Assembly: GCA_023398295.1 (NCBI GenBank)
Contig: JAEWSL010000048.1
Coordinates: forward strand, 1-16,321
Reading direction: 5' to 3'
DNA: 16,321 bases
Source of the DNA: Elusimicrobiota bacterium
GTDB lineage: Bacteria; Elusimicrobiota; Elusimicrobia; Elusimicrobiales; Elusimicrobiaceae
Of this stretch, positions 9,401 through 15,420 are shown piece by piece (the first letter of the stretch is position 1; each line of letters opens with the position of its first letter). A program made the translations under genes and the position numbers. The notes beneath the pieces were generated by a model, which saw only the letters and a program-made list of their open reading frames with translations, was not told where the DNA came from and ran no database searches.

Positions 9401-11436
9401 AAGAACGGCCTGGGGAGTTTGGACCCAGCGTTTGCAAACAAAGGTAGGTCGGGAGCGGCAATTTTAATATGATTCTTAAAGGAGTTGAACCTTTCCAGCC
9501 TCTTTATCCTCTTTGCTTTTATCTTTTGAAAAGCCACGATATTATTTTTTAGAAAAACCATGCGGGACACGCCTTTTAGACGGCTGAGCTTTATTATGTT
9601 GTATATACGCGTGCCTAAAAGCGCTAAATCGTAGAAGCAGTATATAGTAAAAATAATGTCTGCGCCTTTTGCTAAATTAAGGTAAAGTTTGGCTTGTTTA
9701 TAATTCCTTTCGGCAAATGTAAAACGGGCGCTGTCTATTACGGCATATTTCCCCAAAGAGGCTTTTTGTATCTGCGGGTAAATTCCCAGGATAGAGGTAT
9801 CTATAAGTTTTTCCTGGTTGGCGGGAACGTCGCTTAAGTGCATATTTATAAAATATTTTGCAATTACGGCCGCCCTGTCTAAGCCTTCCTGCGCGGCATA
9901 GGCGTCCAGGTTAGCCTTAGAGGTATCTGCAATTCTTTGCGATTTGAGGGCTTTATTTTCATTTGCCGTTTCAATACTCCCGTCTTCAAGAAAAAATTGT
10001 TCGCCTATCATTTTAATCGGCAATGTGTATTTTTCGGCCCCGCTTTTACCGCCTGCCAAAGCGCCCGCCAGAAAGGGAGCAATACCGTCGCATTCAATAA
10101 TAAATCCCTTTTCTTTGCCTAAAAGGGATTTATCTAAAATAAACTCGCATTTTTCAACGCCGAAAGTCCTAAGCATTTCCAAGCTTTTGGGTGAGCCGTC
10201 TTCGGAGAGCATTAAAGCTATATCGTACCAAATGTTTCCAGTTTCACCTCCTTCGGTGGAATATTGGCCGTTTTGCGAAAGCGGGCCAAGCAGGGAGCCA
10301 TTCCTTTCTATTCTATTTTTAACCGGAGTTTCAAAGGACAGGTCAGGGGTTTGCTTCTTTTGCTCTTTGCTTGTGGCGAAGGCTAAAAAAGAACGTGCGG
10401 CCTCATAGCCTTCCATTGATAAAATAGAGGCGAAACCTATGCTCGCTACCTGCGTGGACGCGGGTGATGAAAGGGCTTTTGACATAAAATTTTCTATCAG
10501 ATATGCGTCGGGGCCTTTTGCCGCAGAGTCCTTGCTCAAAACGGCAAGCCCGTAAATTGAGGCTATTTCAAGGTTGCATTGACCTTCTTTAAGGCATCTC
10601 TTGCTGTTTTCTTCCAGTTTATTTCGGAAGAGAGATAAAAGAATATCTATCTGCTCATCTGTAAAGATATTGTCGCTTAGAGGATAATGGGTAAGTAAAT
10701 CCGAGGAAACCCATAAAACTGTGTCGGCCGCTTTATTTTTATTTTTCTTATATATTGAGAAATATTCGTTTATCAGCGCGCGCAGGTCTTTGAGGAGTTC
10801 CTGATAACTTTCCTCCAAGAGGGAGTCATATTCCCTGCTGTAAGCATCATAATCTTCCTTAACGTTAGATAGGGCGTTTGTTAACTGTTCGTTAAGGCTC
10901 TGGCTTGCGGATTTATGCCACGTGTCAAGTTCATTATAGGATTGCTGCCTTTTGCCTTCCAAATCCGGATATTGTTTTATGGCGGTATCTATTTCTTCTC
11001 TGTTTTTCTGATATTCTTTGTCCAGCAGTTTGTAAGTTTTTGAAAATTCAGATTTTATATTTGCTTTATATTTAGACGAAAACTCCCCAAATTCTAATTT
11101 CTCCTGGGGAGTTTGATTGCCTAAATCCTGTGCTGGATTGTAGATATATTTTGTAAAGACTTCAATTTGTATTTCTTTAAGGCGCTTTTGGGTTGCGTCC
11201 CCTTCATATAACCTGGGGGTAAGATTTGAGTAAGTATCAATAATAGGAGAGTTTTTTGCTTGCAAGAATTTTTCCTGCATTTTATCAAGAGAGCTATTAA
11301 GTTCTTGGTTATCTTTAGGAAGTGCTTGCGAAAAAACTTGCGAAAAGCCCTCAACGGTTAAGTTGATAAATAAAGTGAAAGAGATAAATATTGCGACAGT
11401 CCTGCGCAAATATAAAGAACGAAGTAACGAAAACAT
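6475..11436 (-). CDS. Second giant MFS-like membrane protein, paralog of 424-5310
   Basis: The product is about 1,653 residues, colinear with the protein at 424-5310. I place the start at ATG 11436 rather than the upstream TTG 11451, because that stretch itself contains the ribosome site (AGGAG, 7 bases before the ATG). The layout repeats: signal-like helix (about 12-38, ending SQA), coiled-coil-prone region (95-225), conserved C-x5-C (281, 287) and a third cysteine (430) after a WYDIA.ML.E.GS..SL.MLR block, a helix at about 593-612 with a basic stretch after it, a soluble region with RKIPG..TKD, then the 12-helix MFS-like domain (about 1050-1510) and a Pro-rich tail. In the first MFS helices I count 42 identities in 69 aligned residues to the paralog. 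It is first in a same-strand run with yggS and yggU. Function and substrate are unknown. Confidence 0.85.
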   Translation of the reverse strand: MFSLLRSLYLRRTVAIFISFTLFINLTVEGFSQVFSQALPKDNQELNSSLDKMQEKFLQAKNSPIIDTYSNLTPRLYEGDATQKRLKEIQIEVFTKYIYNPAQDLGNQTPQEKLEFGEFSSKYKANIKSEFSKTYKLLDKEYQKNREEIDTAIKQYPDLEGKRQQSYNELDTWHKSASQSLNEQLTNALSNVKEDYDAYSREYDSLLEESYQELLKDLRALINEYFSIYKKNKNKAADTVLWVSSDLLTHYPLSDNIFTDEQIDILLSLFRNKLEENSKRCLKEGQCNLEIASIYGLAVLSKDSAAKGPDAYLIENFMSKALSSPASTQVASIGFASILSMEGYEAARSFLAFATSKEQKKQTPDLSFETPVKNRIERNGSLLGPLSQNGQYSTEGGETGNIWYDIALMLSEDGSPKSLEMLRTFGVEKCEFILDKSLLGKEKGFIIECDGIAPFLAGALAGGKSGAEKYTLPIKMIGEQFFLEDGSIETANENKALKSQRIADTSKANLDAYAAQEGLDRAAVIAKYFINMHLSDVPANQEKLIDTSILGIYPQIQKASLGKYAVIDSARFTFAERNYKQAKLYLNLAKGADIIFTIYCFYDLALLGTRIYNIIKLSRLKGVSRMVFLKNNIVAFQKIKAKRIKRLERFNSFKNHIKIAAPDLPLFANAGSKLPRPFLGAIGVTGGANVLNPVAAKNITGQTLAFAEAAAPKPASGIIVGAAIDKALKAVTYDSKAGAFKMEESLMSSKEGKQIHNILNGALARINTTYNHGGLTNVKGSVYRKIVGAQIKSDFIKAEIETSAVPGFIKKIEKIKELNFVPSELPAKTANGKIPLTIYNTLKETLTPAPAYFEVSRKIPGIKTKDMASVIIATKENGLADLHILSKNGDIVKPAFFKLPIPESEIKNLAEYSYESSSYIPLRLKLAPAGDKVSGFKNIWHRASSKFISKDKQFAAEGNFLLERNGQHIKTDLRFSTSKKYQGINSLIRNDGVIGFVNADKGPIIEGGTFNLPKKELGNFAKLMESSSWKNLAPLNMSIGGSPNKMSTLNYTSFISLSAASTSLASPLAENFEKIDEKQATLITLSFPYAASLFSPLITPFVKRYGATKLLAGSMATASAATLLPIFFGYHGGGHIHRGNPDNPSIYPLYVSAALIGVASALTRSSFTPLITQVGGKSNTLKSMAFKSLSSFVMITPPLFFQMPGYIRGSYKQKKYYTKPDGSYYFSSTGKPIEKEYLDFSFAYPILAAMSGLAAYKIMASKFPSDIGRVKNYKFASLIKDGTKTGALASMRGVLKEGGHSTALLFKKADILIPTATAFMMTGAESSILFKYSQKRSDEYIRASGVNNIFAPLLTAATIAATGFAVRMSSKSVTKLFGGEANPATFRRIFGFSLGTAALGGGLMYGFKDNPAMFYTGLALASAGFANATNSALWMGIDNLKAAKFSEEVITSYKTTFPISQLGLAAVPMLFSGNADRMVKNDKSLSRNDALQKNLWMPMVSMGAAGILAARTAGIIKKSNLKKAVLVATQLAADVTTTFKDAALILPAGTIGVTKGLVDGYSVNGINPVAPSMPTFEKAAEILPYNAKTSPFLLQPKVNVKTPPLKVQMPSFIERAKQILPLNASYPLLPKLPGIKAPVTSAQKPQTWTLQNH

Positions 11437-11476
11437 CAGATGTCTCCTCAAGCTGTAGTACTGTTGCTATAAGTTC

Positions 11477-11505
11477 ATTCTATACCTAAAACTGTTGTCT
11501 GGCAA
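11477..11505 (-). promoter_or_regulatory. Sigma70-type promoter of the second giant gene
   Basis: On the minus strand: TTGCCA (11505-11500), a 17-bp spacer, TAGAAT (11482-11477). This predicts a start near 11470 and a leader of about 35 bases that includes the AGGAG ribosome site. Confidence 0.7.
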
Positions 11506-11507
11506 GA

Positions 11508-11547
11508 GACTTTAGACCTATGCCCTATATAGGACTTTAGACCTATA
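11508..11547 (-). repeat. Two 14-bp direct repeats just upstream of the promoter
   Basis: GACTTTAGACCTAT is present exactly twice, at 11508-11521 and 11533-11546 (25 bp apart, + strand spelling). Both lie upstream of the -35 box of the minus-strand giant gene, the first only 2 bp from it. The second copy also forms a TATAGG/CCTATA dyad (11528-11533, 11542-11547). Spacing of about 2.4 helical turns and the location suggest activator or regulator binding sites. Confidence 0.55.
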
Positions 11548-11580
11548 AAATTTATTTTTCAGACGGTAATTTTAAGCGCA

Positions 11581-11618
11581 AAAGCGCGGCGTTAACTTAA
11601 AAATTAACGCCGCGCTTT
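11581..11618 (-). terminator. Strong hairpin downstream of the GGGtGRT gene
   Basis: AAAGCGCGGCGTTAA (11581-11595) and its exact reverse complement (11604-11618) flank an 8-base loop. It lies 43 bp past the stop of the minus-strand gene ending at 11662. Only four T's follow on that strand, so it is a strong stem with a weak T-run. It also separates that transcript from the promoter of the next giant gene. Confidence 0.6.
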
Positions 11619-11661
11619 ATCTGATTTGACAAACTTTACTTATTTTTTATTTATTTGCGAA

Positions 11662-12660
11662 TTATTTTTGAGCCTCTTCCACAGCAACCGCAACTGCTAC
11701 CGTTGCGCCTACCATGGGGTTGTTGCCCATGCCGATAAGGCCCATCATCTCAACGTGCGCCGGCACGGAGGAAGAGCCCGCAAACTGCGCGTCGCCGTGC
11801 ATGCGGCCCATGGTGTCGGTCATGCCGTAAGAAGCGGGGCCGGCGGCCATATTGTCGGGGTGCAGGGTTCTGCCTGTTCCCCCTCCGCTTGCAACGGAGA
11901 AATATTTTTTGCCGTTCTCAACGGCCCATTTCTTGTAAGTGCCCGCAACAGGGTGTTGGAAGCGCGTTGGGTTGGTGGAATTGCCCGTTATGGAAACGTC
12001 AACGGACTCGTGGCGCATAATTGCAACGCCTTCGCTTACGTCGTCTGCGCCGTAGCATTTTACTTTGGCCCTGTCGCCTTCGGAAAAAGCTTTTTCGTTT
12101 ACGATTTTAAGTTTGCCGGTATAATAGTCGTACTCCGTTTCAACATGCGTAAAACCGTTAACGCGCGAAATAATGTAACCCGCGTCCTTGCCAAGACCGT
12201 TCAAAATTACTTTAAGGGGTTCTTTGCGCACTTTGTTTGCGGTGCGCGCAATGCCTATGGCGCCTTCGGCGGCGGCAAAACTTTCGTGTCCGGCCAGGAA
12301 GCAGAAGCATTTGGTATTTTCCCTTAAAAGCATGGCGCCCAAATTGCCGTGCCCAAGGCCGACTTCGCGCTGGTCGGCGACCGAGCCGGGTATGCAAAAA
12401 CTCTGCAGTCCCACGCCGATTTTTTCGGCCGCGTCTGCGGCTGTTTTTGCGCCGTCTTTTATCGCTATGGCCGCGCCGACGGTGTAGGCCCAGACGGCAT
12501 TTTCAAAAGCAATGGGCTGTATCCCTTTTACTATTTTATCAACGTCAATGCCCGCTTTATCGCAGATTTCTTTTGCCTGCTCAAGGGAGGTTATGCCGTG
12601 CTCTTTTAACACGGAATTTATTTTATCAATTCTTCTTTCAATGCCTTCAAACGTAATCAT
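11662..12660 (-). CDS. GGGtGRT family protein
   Basis: The product has 332 residues and belongs to the family named after its own motif. GGGTGRT is present at about 259-265, followed by LHPDNMAAGPASYGMTDTMGRMHGDAQFAG and a C-terminal stretch rich in Gly, Met and Ala. Cysteines are at about 33, 89, 118, 120 and 202, including a CFC pair. There is no signal peptide, so it is probably cytosolic. The family's biochemical role is unknown to me. Its partner in many anaerobes, and here, is a NifU-like scaffold gene: that stop is 18 bp upstream and the gap contains the GGGAG ribosome site, so the two are almost certainly co-transcribed and possibly translationally coupled. A link to Fe-S cluster handling is inferred from this context only. 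Confidence 0.88.
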   Translation of the reverse strand: MITFEGIERRIDKINSVLKEHGITSLEQAKEICDKAGIDVDKIVKGIQPIAFENAVWAYTVGAAIAIKDGAKTAADAAEKIGVGLQSFCIPGSVADQREVGLGHGNLGAMLLRENTKCFCFLAGHESFAAAEGAIGIARTANKVRKEPLKVILNGLGKDAGYIISRVNGFTHVETEYDYYTGKLKIVNEKAFSEGDRAKVKCYGADDVSEGVAIMRHESVDVSITGNSTNPTRFQHPVAGTYKKWAVENGKKYFSVASGGGTGRTLHPDNMAAGPASYGMTDTMGRMHGDAQFAGSSSVPAHVEMMGLIGMGNNPMVGATVAVAVAVEEAQK

Positions 12661-12678
12661 AATATTATCTCCCTTTAA

Positions 12679-13380
12679 TTACTCTTTGCGCGGATCAATT
12701 TTCTTGACGCCTTCGTTGAAACGCCCGTAAGTGCCGATATTCTTTTCAAAAGCTTCTTTTACGTCGGTGCCTTTTTTGACGGCGTCCATCATCTTGCCCA
12801 AGTTTATAAATTTGTAGCCGATGATTTCATTGTTTTTGTCAAGCGCGGTTTCAAGCACGTAGCCCTCGGCCATCTCAAGATAGCGCGGGCCCTTTTCCTG
12901 CGTGGAGTACATGGTGCCCACCTGCGAACGCAGGCCTTTGCCCAAATCCTCCATACCGGCGCCTATGGGCAGGCCGTCGTCGGAATAAGCGCTCTGCGTG
13001 CGGCCGTAAACAATTTGTAAAAACAGTTCACGCATGGCGGTGTTTATAGCGTCGCAGACAAGATCGGAATTTAAGGCCTCAAGGATTGTCTTGCCGGGCA
13101 AAATTTCGGCAGCCATGGCCGCGCTGTGCGTCATGCCGCTGCAGCCCAAAGTTTCCACCAAGGCTTCTTTTATAACGCCGTTTTTGACGTTAAGAGTAAG
13201 TTTGCACGCCCCCTGCTGCGGCGCGCACCAGCCCACGCCGTGCGTAAGGCCGTTGATATCGGTAATTTGTTTTGCTTTAACCCATTTGCCTTCTTCGGGT
13301 ATGGGGGCCGGCTCGTGTTTTGCGCCTTTGCAGACGCTGCACATAGCCGAAATGTGAGGGGTACACTTTTCGCAGCTCAT
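12679..13380 (-). CDS. NifU-like iron-sulfur cluster assembly scaffold protein
   Basis: The product has 233 residues from ATG 13380, which has a strong AAAGGAG ribosome site 6 bases upstream. An in-frame ATG at 13413 would add 11 residues but lacks one and lies close to the predicted promoter. An N-terminal four-cysteine cluster (3, 6, 14, 17: CEKC...CSVC) looks metal binding. An IscU/NifU-N-like domain follows, with cysteines at 52, 59 and 80 in WCAPQQGACKL and LGCSGMTHSAAMAAEILPGKT. Such domains build or carry Fe-S clusters. It is about 100 residues longer than plain IscU, with a C-terminal extension that I do not recognise. It is first gene of a two-gene operon with GGGtGRT. Family membership is confident; the specific client is not known. 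Confidence 0.82.
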   Translation of the reverse strand: MSCEKCTPHISAMCSVCKGAKHEPAPIPEEGKWVKAKQITDINGLTHGVGWCAPQQGACKLTLNVKNGVIKEALVETLGCSGMTHSAAMAAEILPGKTILEALNSDLVCDAINTAMRELFLQIVYGRTQSAYSDDGLPIGAGMEDLGKGLRSQVGTMYSTQEKGPRYLEMAEGYVLETALDKNNEIIGYKFINLGKMMDAVKKGTDVKEAFEKNIGTYGRFNEGVKKIDPRKE

Positions 13381-13402
13381 AGAATTCTCCTTTAGAAAGT
13401 TA

Positions 13403-13431
13403 CTTATATACATTTTATCATTTTACGGCAG
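13403..13431 (-). promoter_or_regulatory. Promoter of the NifU-like/GGGtGRT operon
   Basis: On the minus strand: CTGCCG (13431-13426), a 17-bp spacer, TATAAG (13408-13403). The predicted start lies near 13396, leaving a short leader that includes the AAAGGAG ribosome site. The transcript would begin downstream of the ATG at 13413, which supports the 13380 start. Confidence 0.55.
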
Positions 13432-13495
13432 CCTGTAATATAATCCCCAAATACGTACGGCGGGACTTTGCGGGGTTTTAATAAAAACAATTGTG

Positions 13496-13524
13496 TTGCG
13501 GGCCGAATTTTCATAAACTATGTT
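13496..13524 (+). promoter_or_regulatory. Candidate pilin promoter
   Basis: TTGCGG (13496-13501), a 17-bp spacer and TATGTT (13519-13524) are moderate matches. A TAAGAT box three bases further has no well-spaced -35. A start near 13531 would leave about 20 bases of leader containing the GAGGGG ribosome site before ATG 13551. Confidence 0.4.
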
Positions 13525-13550
13525 AAGATAGTTCGCTAGAGGGGTGCAAT

Positions 13551-14090
13551 ATGAGAAAAGGTTTTACTTTAATTGAAGTGTTAATTGTAGTCTTAATAAT
13601 AGGTATACTTGCGGCCATTGCTTTACCGCAGTACCAGCTTGCAAGGGATAAGTCGGAGTTTCAAACATATCGCTCCTTAGTTAAAACGATAGCCGAAGCG
13701 CAAAGAAGATACTATCTTGCCACGGGGGTATGGACCAGCCAGGTTAACGACCTTGACGTTACTCTTCCCGAAGGCGGAACTCCGTTTGCAATAGCCCCTC
13801 ATGCCAACGGCGTTTTGTTTGAAAAATGGTATTGTTATTTAACGTCTGCAAGGTCAGGAGCCGTATCTGCGGGCGTATATTGCGGCAATAACTCTTATTG
13901 GGGCTATGATGAATTTACGTCAAATACCGCAGGCGTGCCGAGTTATCATAGCAACATGTGCGTTGCCTCAAGCACCGATGCGCGCATAACGCGTTTATGT
14001 AAAGCCCTGGACAGCACACTCTATATAAACGCGAATTTGTATGGTCCCAAGGGAACCAAAACAGGATTTGATTATTATAGGCTGCGATAA
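13551..14090 (+). CDS. Type IV pilin-like protein (short prepilin leader)
   Basis: The product is a 179-residue prepilin-type protein. The leader is only four residues (MRKG) before the FTLIEVLIVVLIIGILAAIALPQY segment, which carries the family signature: cleavage after Gly, methylatable Phe, and Glu at mature position 5. The hydrophobic helix (5-27) would be the membrane anchor and assembly helix. The globular part has four cysteines (95, 111, 137, 150), possibly two disulfides, and a long Ser/Gly/Asn-rich stretch before a conserved-looking C-terminus. It could be a major pilin, a minor pilin or a secretion pseudopilin; no pilus assembly genes are in the window to decide. The start is supported by GAGGGG 6 bases upstream. 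It is divergent from the NifU-like operon and appears monocistronic. Confidence 0.9.
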   Translation: MRKGFTLIEVLIVVLIIGILAAIALPQYQLARDKSEFQTYRSLVKTIAEAQRRYYLATGVWTSQVNDLDVTLPEGGTPFAIAPHANGVLFEKWYCYLTSARSGAVSAGVYCGNNSYWGYDEFTSNTAGVPSYHSNMCVASSTDARITRLCKALDSTLYINANLYGPKGTKTGFDYYRLR

Positions 14091-14117
14091 TTTAATTAGC
14101 GTAAATTAAATCTGATT
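14091..14117 (+). terminator. Weak terminator-like dyad after the pilin gene
   Basis: TTTAATT (14091-14097) and AATTAAA (14104-14110) can pair, followed shortly by a T6 run. The stem is entirely A/T, so it would be weak. It begins immediately after the pilin stop codon. Confidence 0.35.
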
Positions 14118-14253
14118 TTTTGTAGAACCCTTTTGGTGCAGTAGCATATCACATCTGCTATTACTCTTTAGGTTTTTGTTCTCGGCGATTATTTTATTGC
14201 TCCGTCGTTTTCTTATCCCAAAAAGCATAAAACCGTACGTTGTTCCCATCATC

Positions 14254-14440
14254 AAAAAAGTCCTTTCAATCTTGAGAGGCTTAAGTGTCGTTATATCCAG
14301 AAAAACGCATAGCCGTATGAAGTAATATGCTTATTTTTTGGATATATTTCAGTCGTATTACTATGCGCTTTTCTGGATATAACGACAAAAGAACATAAGT
14401 GAGAATAAGAAGAAGTGTAAAAGCAGTAAAGGACTTCTTT
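14254..14440. repeat. Nested inverted repeats, MITE-like or structured RNA
   Basis: The inner pair has 27-bp arms, 14286-14312 and 14361-14387, with a single mismatch and 48 bp between them (102 bp overall). An outer, weaker pair built on AAGTCCTTT (14258-14266) and AAAGGACTT (14428-14436) surrounds it. There is no open reading frame inside. The inner arms each contain the octamer TATATCCA (or its complement), and a third copy is in the loop (14339-14346). The size and terminal inverted repeats fit a miniature mobile element, but I see no clear target-site duplication. Confidence 0.6.
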
Positions 14441-14472
14441 TGCGAAGTTGTAATCTTCCGTTTAACCTAAGA

Positions 14473-14729
14473 AGCGAAGCTTGGAATTTGCATAAACTAG
14501 CTTATTTGCATATGGCGCGTCTAAGCGCACAGCCAAAAGAAAGCGAAGCTTGGGATTTGCATAAACTAGCTTATTTGCATATGACGCGTCTAAGCGTACA
14601 GCCAAAAGAAAGCGAATCCTGGCATTTGCACAAATTAGCTTATTTGCATATGACGCGTCTAAGCGCACAGCCAAAAGAAAGCGAAGTTTGGAATTTGCAT
14701 AAATTAGCTTATTTGCATATAGCGCGCCG
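14473..14729. repeat. 69-bp tandem repeat, about 3.7 copies
   Basis: Units begin at 14473, 14542, 14611 and 14680 (the last partial), spaced exactly 69 bp and differing by a few substitutions. Each unit contains ATTTGCATA twice, 18 bp apart, and an ACGCGTCTAAGCG-type segment. Because 69 is 23 codons and no stop falls in one frame of either strand, it creates open frames of 130 codons (+, 14440-14832, TTG start) and 120 codons (minus, 14462-14824). I regard these as by-products. A TTGACA at 14742-14737 on the minus strand points into the array but has no good -10. Confidence 0.8.
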
Positions 14730-14763
14730 TTGTATTTGTCAATTAGAGCCGTCCTTGCGCGAG

Positions 14764-14804
14764 GTCGGCAATTTGGGAGAACAACGTCCTCCCAAATTGC
14801 CGAC
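14764..14804. repeat. Perfect 16-bp inverted repeat
   Basis: GTCGGCAATTTGGGAG (14764-14779) is followed after 9 bases by its exact reverse complement (14789-14804). No T-run follows on either side, so it is not a standard terminator. It lies directly after the 69-bp tandem repeat and may mark the end of that element. Confidence 0.6.
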
Positions 14805-14901
14805 ACTCGGAAGCAATCTTCCAACCTTGTAGTTTACACATCTTTACCGTTCTTAACTTTGAGGATTTATTTACCTTTCCCATAGCATATGTTTGAGATT
14901 A

Positions 14902-14993
14902 TTACATCCACGAATGGATATATTACCTATTGACAAATTATCTATTTTTTTAGTATATTGTATTCTATAAAATATATCCATTTGTGGATGTAA
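14902..14993 (+). promoter_or_regulatory. Strong promoter bracketed by two palindromic operator-like sites
   Basis: TTGACA (14930-14935), an 18-bp spacer and TATATT (14954-14959) form the best promoter in the window. It is flanked by TACATCCA-N4-TGGATATA (14903-14922) and TATATCCA-N4-TGGATGTA (14973-14992), which together make a 23-bp inverted repeat with one mismatch. The first lies just upstream of the -35, the second just after the predicted start (near 14966), the usual geometry for repression. The next supported gene begins 541 bp after the predicted start. Confidence 0.7.
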
Positions 14994-15029
14994 CATAATT
15001 AAAACTTAAAAAAATGTGGAGAATTGGGG

Positions 15030-15420
15030 GTTTTTCAGACGGGAGATAGGATTTTATAAAGAACTTAAAAAGAGCCAAAATGTTTTTTTATTAAAAGGAC
15101 GGTAAAATTTTTTAGCGAGCTTAAAACAGAAAAAACTTTTTTGTTTTGTTGGATAGGATGCAAAAGTTTTGCAATGGGCTTAAGACATTAAGAGGATTTT
15201 TTGATTTTTCTAGGAAAACAATAGAATTTTTGTAACAAACTTAAAACAGAAAAAACTTTTTTGTTTTGTTGGATAAGATGCAAAAGTTTTGCAATGGGCT
15301 TAAGACATTAAGAGGATTTTTTGACGGAAGATAAAAATTTTACGAAGAATATTAAAGCGAACATAAAAATTTTTCAAGATAAAAATTTTTCTCAAGATTG
15401 TAAAGGATTTTATAGTAAAA
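15030..15420. repeat. Degenerate array of about 60-bp units with an 85-bp duplication
   Basis: A core resembling TTTT...CGA..TTAAAA...TTTTTT recurs about every 60 bp, with TTAAAA or TTAAGA words near 15063, 15121, 15180, 15241, 15300 and a decayed copy near 15350. Two adjacent units are duplicated nearly perfectly: 15120-15204 matches 15240-15324 over 85 bp with one mismatch (15156 G, 15276 A). Each duplicate contains the palindrome TGCAAAA-G-TTTTGCA and an A-run/T-run stem. It lies between the operator-flanked promoter and the zinc-ribbon gene, so it would be transcribed as that gene's leader. Confidence 0.65.

Noticed and set aside
11626..12327. 233-codon + frame opposite the GGGtGRT gene
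   Set aside because: The opposite strand encodes an unmistakable GGGtGRT protein; the + frame has a low-complexity composition and no start signals.
14440..14832. Coding sequence for a 23-residue repeat protein
   Set aside because: The frame follows simply from a 69-bp period lacking stops, the minus strand is equally open, and the start would be a TTG; kept as a repeat and as a finding only.
15120..15324. CRISPR array
   Set aside because: The long duplicate is only two copies, the other units are degenerate, there are no constant-length unique spacers and no cas genes.
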